A DNA stretch of 64,000 bases from Candidatus Eremiobacteraceae bacterium. Lineage in GTDB: Bacteria; Vulcanimicrobiota; Vulcanimicrobiia; Eremiobacterales; Eremiobacteraceae. The notes under the pieces are model-generated. The model saw nothing but the letters and a program-made list of their open reading frames with translations, was not told the DNA's origin and did no database searches. Where the stretch lies: contig DATCBN010000103.1 in NCBI GenBank assembly GCA_036511855.1, forward strand, positions 1 to 64,000. Reading direction: 5' to 3'. The position numbers and the translations under genes are program-made. Shown here piece by piece: positions 25,971 through 35,217 of the stretch. Each line of letters starts with the position of its first letter. The stretch's first letter is position 1.

Positions 25971-26156
25971 TCGCAAGCGGATTCCGGCCAGTCGGAGGTG
26001 CTCGCGCACTTCCGCGATCCGGCTGGCAACGTGCTCGGCATCAAGCAGCAGCAGGGTTTCGAAATGGCGGAAGCCGCGCGCCGACATCCGTCACCCCATC
26101 GCGAAGAACGCTCGCCCCTTGCGGAGCGAGCGTCTTTGCGTGTCCCCGACTGCCGT

Positions 26157-27233
26157 CTAGTGACCGTCTTGTTCGATGATCTTCCCGAAGAGACCGTCGG
26201 AATAATCGTTCGGTCCGGCCGTGAAGAACAACTCGTCCGACTTGCCGTTCGCGGGATTGTCGGCACCGAATTGCAGCGACCAAAGACCTGGGATTTTGAT
26301 GGTGTGCCCTTGCGGATCGACGAGCTGCCCGAGAAATGCACCGGTCATGAAGTTGAATGCGCTGATGTGGCCGTCGTCCACGTTCCCGATCAACAACGCA
26401 TTACTGAACCGTCCGAAGTCATGCGGCGCCAGCGCGATGCCCCATGGAGAGACCAGGTGGCCGCCCCGGCCGTTCGACGCGAACGTACGCATGAGGTGAC
26501 CGCCGGTATCGAAGATGTCGACGATTCCCCCGCCAAGGCCCGCGAACGTGACGAACAAGCGGCCTTGGATTGCGTGGATCGCGTACGTGCTGTAGCCCTT
26601 CGGCACGTTCGGATCGGTGAATGAGAACAGGGGTTGAAAGTTGCCGCCGAAGACGTCGATCGTGTTATTCGCATTGTTCGCTGCGTACAGGCGCGGGCCG
26701 TTGCGATCGGTCACGATCTCGAGACCCGTGTAGGACGCATGTGCCTTGAAGTTGTCCACGGCGATGATCGCATGGTGTGGGGCGACTCCCGGGCTCCAGC
26801 CGCTGATGGTGCCGTCTAGCGTGTCGAAGATGAACGCCGCAGGGCCTGACTTTCCATTTTTGGAGACCACCCATCGTATCGATGGATTCGGTACGATTCC
26901 CGTTGGACTACCGAGCGTGCCGCTCGCTTGCTCGGGCGCCGGCGGCACGGTCACGACCAGTCCCTGGGGAACCCCGCCTCCGTCGTAGATCGTGGAAAGC
27001 CCCGTACCGTTGTCGGACACCCAGAACGGACTGTTGATGAAAAACGCGAGTCCCCATCCATTCACGAGGTTGGCGTCGGTGTGCTGGGCCATGCCGTGGA
27101 CGTTAGAGGTGAGGTTGACTTGCAAGTATCTTCCTTGTCCGGCAGCGCTCGCCTCGTGCGTCGTGCCGATGCTGAACGCCGCTGTGAGCGCCATGCAGCA
27201 CGCGCTCGTCGAGATGCGATCCCATCGAATCAT
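26157..27233 (-). CDS. TIGR03118-family secreted beta-propeller-like protein
   Basis: The 358-residue product starts with a signal peptide (MIRWDRISTSACCMALTAAFS, with a likely cut before AAGQG). It then shows the family pattern: VNGWGLAF, PFWVSDNGTGLSTIYDG, a long central region with YAANNANNTIDVF, and the C-terminal LWSLQFGAD with ELFFTAGPNDYSDGLFG. The family is probably a six-bladed propeller of unknown function. ATG at 27231-27233 is preferred to the upstream ATG because GAGGAG lies eight bases before it and the signal peptide begins there. Confidence 0.85.
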   Translation of the reverse strand: MIRWDRISTSACCMALTAAFSIGTTHEASAAGQGRYLQVNLTSNVHGMAQHTDANLVNGWGLAFFINSPFWVSDNGTGLSTIYDGGGVPQGLVVTVPPAPEQASGTLGSPTGIVPNPSIRWVVSKNGKSGPAAFIFDTLDGTISGWSPGVAPHHAIIAVDNFKAHASYTGLEIVTDRNGPRLYAANNANNTIDVFGGNFQPLFSFTDPNVPKGYSTYAIHAIQGRLFVTFAGLGGGIVDIFDTGGHLMRTFASNGRGGHLVSPWGIALAPHDFGRFSNALLIGNVDDGHISAFNFMTGAFLGQLVDPQGHTIKIPGLWSLQFGADNPANGKSDELFFTAGPNDYSDGLFGKIIEQDGH

Positions 27234-27329
27234 AGAGTCGGTCTCCTCAAAAAGCGAAAATGCTTCAGTTTCGGATGCTTGGTTCAACGCACATCATTGC
27301 AGACTGAGTTGAAAAGCCGCTGAAATCGG

Positions 27330-27540
27330 CTCAGTCAGAATATTTATGAAAATCCGCTCCTACGTTGACACAACGGAGGATCGCGCAGCTGTATTTGTTC
27401 GTCGCGTCCGATGAGATGACGTTCATCAACGGCACGACTCGGAAGGGCATGAGCTTGAAAACTACGCCGAATGCGTTGTGCCCGTTGTTCGTGTAACCGA
27501 AGAGCGGCCCATACCTTGGGTCAATCGTCGGCGCGGACGT
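27330..27540 (-). pseudogene. Degenerate GloVer-repeat remnant
   Basis: On the minus strand, this otherwise empty stretch reads YGPLFGYTNNGHNAFGVVFKL and continues to a stop near 27330. The spacing of the YG-T-G-FGVVFKL residues matches one GloVer unit (YGTT..GG..G.VFKL) of the intact neighbour at 27641, but with most consensus Gly lost. There is no start codon or export signal. It is probably the tail of a decayed paralogue. Confidence 0.4.
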
Positions 27541-27640
27541 TCATGCCATTATCGCGGGTACGCATCCGACGAAGAACGCAGAGGCGCGCACCAAGACGTG
27601 AGACTCGCGTACAGTTAAGTGAACCGCCGTGGTGACGTGA

Positions 27641-28849
27641 CTAATGGCTGAGCTCGAACACGACCCCGCAGCCGATGGGATCGCAATTTGACGAACCGCC
27701 CGAGTGCGTTGTACCGTAGAGGTTTCCTGCTGAATCTCGAATCAATCCCGCCGTAGGATGGTCGCCGTCACTGCGGTTGAAATTGTATAGGACGGTCTCG
27801 TTGCCATTTGGATCCAAGCGGAATATGACTCCGCGAAAATAGGTGCCACCATCGCGCGTGGTCCCATAAAGGTTGCCGGCCGAATCTCGAACTAAATCCC
27901 CTTGGGGAGCTACTCCGTCAGGATTGCTGAAGTCATGAAGTATAGTCTCGCCGCCGTCTCGATCTAACTTGTACACAATTCCGCCGCCCACAGAGCCGCC
28001 CGTACGAGTGCTCCCGTACAGATTTCCCGCCGCATCTCGGATCAATCCCGCGCCTGGTTCGAACCCGTCCCCGTACCCTCTAAAGGAATGGAGAACAGCA
28101 TACTTCCCGCGCGGGCCCAACTTGAAAGCAAGCCCTGTGAATCCAAAGTCGCCGTCTGGCGTGGTGCCGAAGACGTCGCCGGCTAAATCCGTCACCACAG
28201 TCTGATTGGGAAATTCGTCGCCGGCAAAGCTATGCAGCAGCGTTTCGTTGCCGCTCGCGTCCAACTTGAAAACCACTCCTGACCCGTGCGCGCCGCCGCG
28301 CTGAGTGGTACCATAGAAGTTGCCGCTCGCGTCCTGCGTCAACCCCGCAAGAGGAATATCACCGTCCGAACCATCGAAGCTATGGATCACCGTTTCATTA
28401 CCGCTTGGATCGAGCCTGAAGACCACCCCGTCGCCTGACGTACCGCCGCGCGCGGCCGTGCCGTATAGCTTGCCCGCCGCGTCAAGCAACAAACCCCCGT
28501 TTGGGTGTGCGCCATCCCCGATCTCTTTGAAAAAGGCAAATCTGATCAAAGTGCCGCCGGCATCGATTTTGAAAACCGTCCCCTTGCCTAACGGGCCACC
28601 GTCTCGAGTGGTGCCGTAGACATTTCCCGCCGTGTCTCGAACCAAGGTTCCCCTTGGGTCGTCGCCGTCCGCGCCGCCCAGAAACCTATGCAAGACATGG
28701 TAGTGCATGGGCGGATTTTCAGTCGACTCATGAGCGTGCGTCTGATTGGGCATGAAGTCACGGGCAGGCTGCGGCAGCGTGGAGTTTGCGTGGTTGCAGC
28801 CTGTCAAGAACATCGCTCCAGCAGTCAACGCGATGAGATATCGGCGCAT
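27641..28849 (-). CDS. GloVer-repeat lipoprotein
   Basis: The 402-residue protein begins with a lipoprotein signal (ALTAGAMFLTGC, lipid on Cys18). It is then made of about eight repeats of roughly 45 residues with the consensus NLYGTTRDGG, GVVFKLD, GNETVLHSF, and a spacing segment with GDGxxPxAGL. This is the tandem GloVer repeat (TIGR03803), found in lipoproteins and autotransporter-like proteins and presumed to form a propeller. The last repeat ends in GCGVVFELSH. GAGGTGG lies close upstream of the ATG. The protein is likely exposed on the cell envelope. Confidence 0.9.
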   Translation of the reverse strand: MRRYLIALTAGAMFLTGCNHANSTLPQPARDFMPNQTHAHESTENPPMHYHVLHRFLGGADGDDPRGTLVRDTAGNVYGTTRDGGPLGKGTVFKIDAGGTLIRFAFFKEIGDGAHPNGGLLLDAAGKLYGTAARGGTSGDGVVFRLDPSGNETVIHSFDGSDGDIPLAGLTQDASGNFYGTTQRGGAHGSGVVFKLDASGNETLLHSFAGDEFPNQTVVTDLAGDVFGTTPDGDFGFTGLAFKLGPRGKYAVLHSFRGYGDGFEPGAGLIRDAAGNLYGSTRTGGSVGGGIVYKLDRDGGETILHDFSNPDGVAPQGDLVRDSAGNLYGTTRDGGTYFRGVIFRLDPNGNETVLYNFNRSDGDHPTAGLIRDSAGNLYGTTHSGGSSNCDPIGCGVVFELSH

Positions 28850-29115
28850 GATCCACCTCGAGTACGCTTGAGACAGTGCGTCAGTTTGCGAAGTGCCGGG
28901 TAATTCTATAGCAGCATGGGAACTACTTCATCTGCCGCCCTAAGTCGGTGGACCGAGTGTGACGCTGTTTGGATTCACGCGTATAGACTCCAGGGTTCTC
29001 GCTAGCGTTAACCCCAAAATAGGCTAGCAAAGGCTGTGGGCGTGTAGAGCCACAGGCAGCGATCGCCTTTTACTCGTATACTTCTCGAGGCTCAACGCCG
29101 AAAGAGGTGGCGACA
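28850..29115. promoter_or_regulatory. Divergent promoter region
   Basis: These 266 bases separate the minus-strand GloVer lipoprotein from the plus-strand quinohaemoprotein gene and must hold both promoters. I see no strong palindrome. Confidence 0.4.
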
Positions 29116-31209
29116 ATGAGAACCGCATTGCGTATCCTAACGATCGCGCCGATTTTGTCAATGCTGGTAGCGTGTTCGCAAAGTTCCCAAAGCGGCAGCA
29201 GTCAACCGGCGTGGCCCGATTCTGCGGCTCTCCTTCAAGCTCGTTCCGATGACGCCGACTGGATCATTCCCGGCAAGACTTACGCTGGAAACCGCGTCAC
29301 CGGACTCGACGAGATCTCTCCGGCTAACGTCACCCAGCTCAAGAAGGCGTGGATAACTACGTTAAAGGACGACGGTGAGGAAGAGGCGTCTCCGATCGTT
29401 TGGAACGGCATGGTTTACGTCTCGACTTCGCACGATAACGTCCTTGCCTTAGATGGCAAGTCCGGCGTGTTGCACTGGGCTTTCGGCTACAGCCCAGCAT
29501 ATGAGCTGCAATATCCGGTAAATCGTGGCGTCGGTTTGGCAAACGGCCGTCTCTACATCGTCACGCAGGATTGCCGCCTGGTCGCCATCGACGCAGGGAC
29601 GGGTCAACAAGTTTTCGACGTCCCCGCTTGCCACGACACCAGCAACACATGGTACTCAACTGCTGCATACATTTATAAGAACAAAGTGATCGTTGGGACG
29701 TCGGGCGGAGATCTCGGCGGAAGCGGATTAATAAGCGCTTTTGGCGCGCAGGATGGGTCGCGCTTGTGGGATTGGCACACGGTCGCGCAACCGGGTGAGC
29801 CGGGGCACGAAACTTGGCCCGGGAATTCCTATATACACGGCGGGGCTGCTGTTTGGGCTGGTCTATCTATCGATCAGGCAACGGACACGCTCTACGCCGC
29901 GCCCGGAAACCCCGGTCCGAACCTTACGGAATACGGGCGCAAAGGCGAAAATCTATACGCTGATTCTGTCGTCGCACTTAATATTGCCGGCGATACGCCG
30001 AAGCTTGAGTGGTATTACAAGGTTTCTCCCAACGACGTCCACGACAACGATCCATCGATGCCACCAGTGCTCTTTAGCGCTAAAGTTGGTAACGCGCAGC
30101 GACAGTTATTGGCGGTCGGAGACAAAGCTGGAGACTTCGTCATTCTCGATCGGACGAACGGAAAACTCGTAAGCCGGCTAGTCGTGAGCAATCAACAGGG
30201 CATCTTTACAACAGTACCAACCAAGACCGGAACGTTCGGCTGCCCGAATCACGGCGGTGGTATCGAATGGAACGGCGGTTCGTACGATGCCGCAACCGAT
30301 TTCTTCTTCATTCCGAGCACGCAAGAATGCGCGATTTGGAAGATCGTTTATACGGGCGCGGTTCCATACATTCCAGGGCAGCCATACACCGCTGGACCTC
30401 TACCTAAACGCCAGGACGCGACCGGCGTGCTGACCGCAGTGAACGTGGCGACGGGAAGGCCCTCATGGAGAAACCCTTTGCCTTATGCTGCCGCAGGCGG
30501 AGTGCTAGTAACGCGAAACGGCTTGATTTTTACAACCGATGTGCGCGGACGCGTGTATGCTTTCGACCCAACGACAGGCAGAGAACTGTGGCATGACGAC
30601 GTTGGCTCGGCAATCGTTGCGCCGATCTCGGCCTATCGTGCAAGCGACGGTCATGAGTACCTCGTCGTAGAAGCTGGCGAAGCCGGTAATCAACAAACTC
30701 CTAATCTGCCCAAATCGCAAGGCGCTCGCGTCGTCGCCTATAGTCTCAGCCCATCGCAAACGATGACAAACGATGCGACCGGTCAGCCTGTCGCAGCGGT
30801 CTCGGGAATCGCCAACACAGAGTCTGCGCCGTCGACGCAGGCAACCGCTGCCGCTATCGTTACCGTTCCGTATACAGCAGCGCAGGTCACCACAGGATCG
30901 GGAGTCTACGCGAAAAACTGCCTTTCTTGCCATGGCGCACGCCTGCAAGGGGTGTCGGGCCCGGCTCTCAACGGTCCGAGCTTCTCGCATTCGAATCTTA
31001 GCGTTTCTCAAATCTACGGAATTGTTGCGCAACAAATGCCGCTCACCGCGCCAGGATCGCTCTCGAAGAGAGACTACGCTGCGTTATTGGCGTACATTCT
31101 GGCGTACGATTGCGTGAAGTCCGCAGGCGGCGGCAAGTCGTTCCCGTCATTTCCTGCTTCACAATTTTCAACCATCAAGCCCGGAGCAGGGACTTGCCCG
31201 CCGAAATGA
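29116..31209 (+). CDS. PQQ-type quinohaemoprotein dehydrogenase with C-terminal cytochrome c
   Basis: The 697-residue protein starts with a lipoprotein signal (LSMLVACS). It continues with an eight-bladed PQQ propeller: repeats such as GVLHWAFGY, GSRLWDWHT, GRELWHDDVG, and the active-site type segment SPNDVHDNDPS. Residues 602-606 (CLSCH) are a class I cytochrome c haem site with a distal Met in QQMPLT. Such enzymes oxidise alcohols, aldehydes or sugars in the periplasm and pass electrons to the respiratory chain. The substrate is unknown and no PQQ synthesis genes are nearby. ATG 29116 has GAAAGAGG upstream; a GTG at 29107 is an alternative. Confidence 0.88.
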   Translation: MRTALRILTIAPILSMLVACSQSSQSGSSQPAWPDSAALLQARSDDADWIIPGKTYAGNRVTGLDEISPANVTQLKKAWITTLKDDGEEEASPIVWNGMVYVSTSHDNVLALDGKSGVLHWAFGYSPAYELQYPVNRGVGLANGRLYIVTQDCRLVAIDAGTGQQVFDVPACHDTSNTWYSTAAYIYKNKVIVGTSGGDLGGSGLISAFGAQDGSRLWDWHTVAQPGEPGHETWPGNSYIHGGAAVWAGLSIDQATDTLYAAPGNPGPNLTEYGRKGENLYADSVVALNIAGDTPKLEWYYKVSPNDVHDNDPSMPPVLFSAKVGNAQRQLLAVGDKAGDFVILDRTNGKLVSRLVVSNQQGIFTTVPTKTGTFGCPNHGGGIEWNGGSYDAATDFFFIPSTQECAIWKIVYTGAVPYIPGQPYTAGPLPKRQDATGVLTAVNVATGRPSWRNPLPYAAAGGVLVTRNGLIFTTDVRGRVYAFDPTTGRELWHDDVGSAIVAPISAYRASDGHEYLVVEAGEAGNQQTPNLPKSQGARVVAYSLSPSQTMTNDATGQPVAAVSGIANTESAPSTQATAAAIVTVPYTAAQVTTGSGVYAKNCLSCHGARLQGVSGPALNGPSFSHSNLSVSQIYGIVAQQMPLTAPGSLSKRDYAALLAYILAYDCVKSAGGGKSFPSFPASQFSTIKPGAGTCPPK

Positions 31210-31241
31210 ACGAGTACTATCGGTCTTTCCAATCCCTGCGG

Positions 31242-32189
31242 CTATCTGCTCGTCAGAAAGATAAAGAAACTCGTCGTAACAAGCGATGCGATGATGCTGA
31301 TGAATAGGGCGGATGCAGCCTCCTTTTGACCAACACGGTAGTGAACGCTCAGCATGACGATGAGCACGACCATGGGGAGAGCCGCGGTGACTGCCGCTTC
31401 GCCGAGAAGCGGATTCGTGTAACCCAGCGCCAACAAGCCGCCCCACACCAGCGCGGGCTGCAGAACGTTCTTGATGAACACGAGGAAGAGGACCTGACCG
31501 CTAATCGTGACCGCAAAACCGGCCAGAATGATTCCCGCCGAGAACAGCGCGACGCCTGAGGCGGCGTTGCCCAGCATCTGCAGCGAGTCGGCGATCAGCT
31601 TCGGCACGGCTACACCGAACAGGACCGCCGCAAATCCGAGCAGTGGAAGCCACACCACTGGCTGCTTGATCGCTTCGACGACGTTCCTCAGGATGTCTAT
31701 GCGGCGTGAGCCTGAGTGTGCCGTTGTTGGGCCCGCATCGATTGAAAGGAAAATCATCGTCAAGGGTACCACCGTGAGTTGCTGGAGGATCGCGCTGACC
31801 GCGACAACGATACCGCTGGTTGTGCCGTACAAAGAGCCGAGTACCACCGTACCAACAAAGGTGCTGTTGGGCACCGAAGCACCCAATGCGAACAGCGCGC
31901 TCATCCCACGGGAGAGCCGGAAGCCAAAACGACAAATCAAAAAAACTGCACAATACAAGCCGACGATTGCAACGAACAGTGCGGTCAACAAAACACCGTC
32001 GTTGAAAAATTCGGAGCGCGTCGTGCTCACCGTTGCGAGAAAGAGGGCGATCGGCAAAGCATAAGTCATCACCATCCGATTCAGGATCGACGCGTCCGCT
32101 TGCTGAAAGTCGTGATGGCGAGCCGCGAGATAGCCGAGCATAATGGTGATGATGGCCGGGAGCAGCGCGGCTCCAATGTCCTCAAGCAT
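31242..32189 (-). CDS. AEC-family (auxin-efflux-carrier type) transporter
   Basis: The 315-residue protein has ten membrane helices in the five-plus-five arrangement of AEC permeases: IITIMLGYLAARH at the start, SILNRMVMTYALPIALF in the second helix pair, GASVPNSTFVG, and a final half beginning with LAGFAVTISG and ALPMVVL. Bacterial members carry malate, malonate or other small organic acids. It converges on the quinohaemoprotein gene with a 32-bp gap and lies 54 bp from the phosphoesterase gene on the same strand. Confidence 0.88.
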   Translation of the reverse strand: MLEDIGAALLPAIITIMLGYLAARHHDFQQADASILNRMVMTYALPIALFLATVSTTRSEFFNDGVLLTALFVAIVGLYCAVFLICRFGFRLSRGMSALFALGASVPNSTFVGTVVLGSLYGTTSGIVVAVSAILQQLTVVPLTMIFLSIDAGPTTAHSGSRRIDILRNVVEAIKQPVVWLPLLGFAAVLFGVAVPKLIADSLQMLGNAASGVALFSAGIILAGFAVTISGQVLFLVFIKNVLQPALVWGGLLALGYTNPLLGEAAVTAALPMVVLIVMLSVHYRVGQKEAASALFISIIASLVTTSFFIFLTSR

Positions 32190-32243
32190 TACTTCTGCTC
32201 ATCTTTTGCGGTGGATCGACGTCGCTTGCGGATGGATTTGCAA

Positions 32244-33557
32244 TCAGTATGAATCAGGCGGCACGTTCGACGGTGGCATCGCCATAAGTTCTGATTCAGT
32301 CACTTCGGTCAAGACCGTGACGTACGGTTGCGTCGTTTGTGAGAAATCGAAGCAATCCGATAGATCATCCGCGCGACGATCGGTGGTGCTGATCTCCTGT
32401 AGTCCGAAGACCTCTTCAGTGAACTTGAGAATACTTCCAAATTCATGACGATGGTGCGATACATACCCGCGTCTGGCATACGGCGAGATGACGATCATGG
32501 GCACGCGGAATCCCAATCCCATAGCATCCAGTTGGGGCGGTGCTACGTGGTCGTACCATCCTCCCCAGTCATCCCAGACCACGATAAGCACTGTCGACTT
32601 CCAGAGGTCGCTGTGCCCGAGCGCGTTTGCGATTGAGGCGACCCATTGCGGACCAAGGTCGGTACGCGCGACCAGCTCGCGGCCCCCGATTCCGTACTGC
32701 GAGTGATCGGAACTACGAAAATCAGGCGTCACCCACGAGATCGCGGGGAGCGTTCCAGCCGCGATGTCTTTGAGCACCCGCGTCTGCGGTGTGACCACGT
32801 TCGCTCCCCAATCGCTGCCGTACCGAATGTGCTTAATGGCATCGAAAGCCGACCAAATGGAGCCTAAATCATCTGATGTCGGGGAATATGAACGCCACGA
32901 GATACCGTGCTGGTCGAGCACATCGGCGAGTGTGGGGTAGTCGAAGCACGGAAAGACTTTGCGACCATCCCGTCCATGCGGACCGAGCAGCGCAACCGTG
33001 ACGCCCGCCGGCGAATCGCATCCCCACCAAAAGACACCGCTAGCAGTTCGGTTGGGATTATCAACCGCTGTGCCGGATTCGCCGGAGATCAAGTATTGAT
33101 GTGCGGGGAAACTCGGACCACCTACCGACTCGAATGTCTCGTCAGCGAAGGTAAACTCGCGCGCTAGCGCCCAGTAGGGTTGCGTTTCGCTGCGTGGCAC
33201 GAACGCATAGGGGTAGTTGCCATTTCGTTTTGGCAGGGTACCGATAGTGTCGAAACCATCCATTTTTCCGCCGTCGTATTCATTTAGGAACGTCTGACGC
33301 GCGTGATCGACGTCAACTGGATCATTGAGGCTCACTGAGTGAAGCCGTACGATAGACCCATCATGGCGCTTGCCGGATCGAACGGTGTCCGCGCCGGGGA
33401 ATCCATTGAAGAGATTGTCGACGCTCCGGTTTTCTTGAATAACGATGACCACATGCTGGATCGTGTGAACCGGAATGGCGGCTATCTGAATGGCGATCGC
33501 TACGGCGGGAATCATGACTAGGTACCTCGTCGGATAGTTGCTCTTTAATTGAGCCAT
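32244..33557 (-). CDS. Phosphoesterase (bacterial phospholipase C / acid phosphatase family)
   Basis: The 437-residue protein has an N-terminal hydrophobic export or anchor segment ([17 protein letters not shown]) followed by the family motif [18 protein letters not shown], whose Glu-Asn-Arg binds metal and substrate. Other family parts are [57 protein letters not shown] and [14 protein letters not shown]. It hydrolyses phosphate esters outside the cytoplasm; lipid or small-molecule preference cannot be told. It is probably co-transcribed with the AEC transporter. Confidence 0.9.
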   Translation of the reverse strand: MAQLKSNYPTRYLVMIPAVAIAIQIAAIPVHTIQHVVIVIQENRSVDNLFNGFPGADTVRSGKRHDGSIVRLHSVSLNDPVDVDHARQTFLNEYDGGKMDGFDTIGTLPKRNGNYPYAFVPRSETQPYWALAREFTFADETFESVGGPSFPAHQYLISGESGTAVDNPNRTASGVFWWGCDSPAGVTVALLGPHGRDGRKVFPCFDYPTLADVLDQHGISWRSYSPTSDDLGSIWSAFDAIKHIRYGSDWGANVVTPQTRVLKDIAAGTLPAISWVTPDFRSSDHSQYGIGGRELVARTDLGPQWVASIANALGHSDLWKSTVLIVVWDDWGGWYDHVAPPQLDAMGLGFRVPMIVISPYARRGYVSHHRHEFGSILKFTEEVFGLQEISTTDRRADDLSDCFDFSQTTQPYVTVLTEVTESELMAMPPSNVPPDSY

Positions 33558-33774
33558 TCGGGATGTAACTCAGTGCTATCGAAATGTTGGCTCACTTTAT
33601 AGCGCTCGGATTCGCCATTCTCTGCATCCCTCGCATTTCTTGCCAGAAGAGCTGCCCGTTCCGGCGGCGTCGGCGGGCAACGTCACCATGATGCGCACGC
33701 CGCGATTTGACGGCGTCGGACCAAATCCCAGCTCGCTCGCTCTCTTCAGGAGCCGATCGCCCCTGAAAAAGGCG

Positions 33775-33897
33775 CGTGAGCCAGGGCCGAACGGTCGAGG
33801 ACATCCTGCGCGGTGTTCACAACTCGCTCGCCGTACGAGCGGTAGCGCTGCTCAAGCGCGTGGGTATCGAGCCCGAAATCGCGCTCGTGGGTGGCAT
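33775..33897 (+). pseudogene. bcrD relic, 123 bp nearly identical to 21426-21548
   Basis: Base by base, I count five differences over 123 ungapped positions from the intact bcrD, about 96 percent identity. It reads VSQGRTVEDILRGVHNSLA and continues to EIALVGGI. Both ends break off abruptly. Nineteen bases downstream is a shortened copy of the integrase tail, the same order as behind the intact operon but without the remainder of bcrD. Confidence 0.88.
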
Positions 33898-33915
33898 AAC
33901 CCTGGATGGTCGGAA

Positions 33916-33945
33916 GCTGACCAAAATACTGACCAACTGTAGCTG
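33916..33945 (+). pseudogene. Integrase 3'-end remnant, copy D (shortened)
   Basis: GCTGACCAAAATACTGACC and a few further bases match the other tails with substitutions, and the frame ADQNTDQL ends at TAG. Unlike the others, it has no tRNA-Val fragment 60 bp downstream. Confidence 0.5.
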
Positions 33946-34193
33946 TTTTTCATCCGGCGCATCTTCATTGACCACTACACACTCAATGTAGGGTTTGGGT
34001 TTGCGGTGAGATCGAAGCCAAATCTCCGGAGGGAAGCGGCATACGTTTAATTTCGTAGAATGGGCGCGCCAGAAGTCAGATCACATCAAACGTAAGACGC
34101 CCGGCGAAAGTCCTAGCTCTCGGGTTCAAGTAGCGCTGCCGCGTGAATCGCTATCGTCTGGCATGATGGTCTCGGCCATGCTGGGGAAACGAG

Positions 34194-35204
34194 TTGAAGA
34201 GAATCGGGATGACTTCAGCGACAAACCTTCTGCGACATCGAAGTGTCCAGGTAACGATCGTCATCTGGGCGGCTTGCGTCGCGTTTGTCGCGCTGAGTAG
34301 ACGGACTCTTCCATTTGATTGGCCGAACGTGAGCGATATGTCGCCTGGTTCGCAACTACTCAGCGCAAACGTTCAGATTCTGTGGGTGCTTTTACTAATC
34401 GGCGTAGCCTTCTATGTCACCCGGCGGCGGACGGTTATCGACCTAGCTACGCGAGCGCCCGAATCGGCGGTCAATCGAGTGGAACTCTCGTTTCTCGTGG
34501 GTTACGCCGTCGTGGCCCAGGTCATTGGGCTTGGACTTGGTCGCCTTATCGGGACCTATCCCATTAGTCTCCACCTGCCGGGCTCGGTCTTCGGGATCAC
34601 GTCAAACGTCTCACCGGCAGACGTGTATGCATGGGTTGCCTACAACTTTGTGGTCTACGCGGTCATCCCGTACGTCGTTTTCCGGGCGAGAGGCTACTCA
34701 AATGAAGCGCTCAGTCTGACGTCGACGGATCGTCGACAGGACCTGCTGCTTATCGTGGTCATCCTAATCTTGGAGTCGGCATTTGAGCTGATCTTCGAGC
34801 ATGGGATCTTCAAACTCAGCGGCCACCAGCTGCTTGTGGGAGTGCCGGCGACGTTCGTTGTGTATTTCTTTGGGACTTCGCTTCCAATCATGGTCTTCAT
34901 CTACGCGATCCTGCTCCCGCGGTTCTTGAAGCTGACGGGTTCGATTGTCACAACCGTCATTCTCGGAGGAGTAACATACGCGGTCCTGCATTTGTTCGAA
35001 GCCTGGACACTGTGGAACTCGCCAAAGAACATAATACTTTCACTGAGCTTCCTCATGTTCCAGTACTTCGGTCCGGGCATGGTCAAGGCAGTGCTCACGA
35101 TCCGCAGTGGGAATGCTTGGGTCCACGTGTGGTCGTACCACTCTGTTGCGCCACACGTGCTGTTGGATACGCCGCTGATAGTGAAGAGCTTTAAGCTCAT
35201 GTGA
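34194..35204 (+). CDS. Polytopic membrane protein, possibly CPBP-protease-like
   Basis: The 336-residue protein has about eight helices. A segment with YAVLHLFEAWTLW and a later MFQYFGPGMVKAVLTIRSG, then HVWSYHSVAPHV, resembles the second half of CPBP (CAAX protease-like) proteins. The usual paired Glu-Glu with Arg is not clear; the nearest is FELIFEHGI. It may be an inactive or distant member. The start is TTG at 34194 or ATG at 34209; neither has a strong ribosome site. It ends 13 bp before the next gene. Confidence 0.6.
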   Translation: MKRIGMTSATNLLRHRSVQVTIVIWAACVAFVALSRRTLPFDWPNVSDMSPGSQLLSANVQILWVLLLIGVAFYVTRRRTVIDLATRAPESAVNRVELSFLVGYAVVAQVIGLGLGRLIGTYPISLHLPGSVFGITSNVSPADVYAWVAYNFVVYAVIPYVVFRARGYSNEALSLTSTDRRQDLLLIVVILILESAFELIFEHGIFKLSGHQLLVGVPATFVVYFFGTSLPIMVFIYAILLPRFLKLTGSIVTTVILGGVTYAVLHLFEAWTLWNSPKNIILSLSFLMFQYFGPGMVKAVLTIRSGNAWVHVWSYHSVAPHVLLDTPLIVKSFKLM

Positions 35205-35217
35205 CACGTACCGGGAG

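Larger units (their letters stand above)
33558..34193. other. Gene-poor stretch around the bcrD relic
   Basis: Apart from the bcrD relic and integrase-tail copy, I see no real gene. A frame at 33640-33942 joins unrelated upstream codons, the relic in the wrong frame, and the tail, so it is a fusion of debris. Confidence 0.45.
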
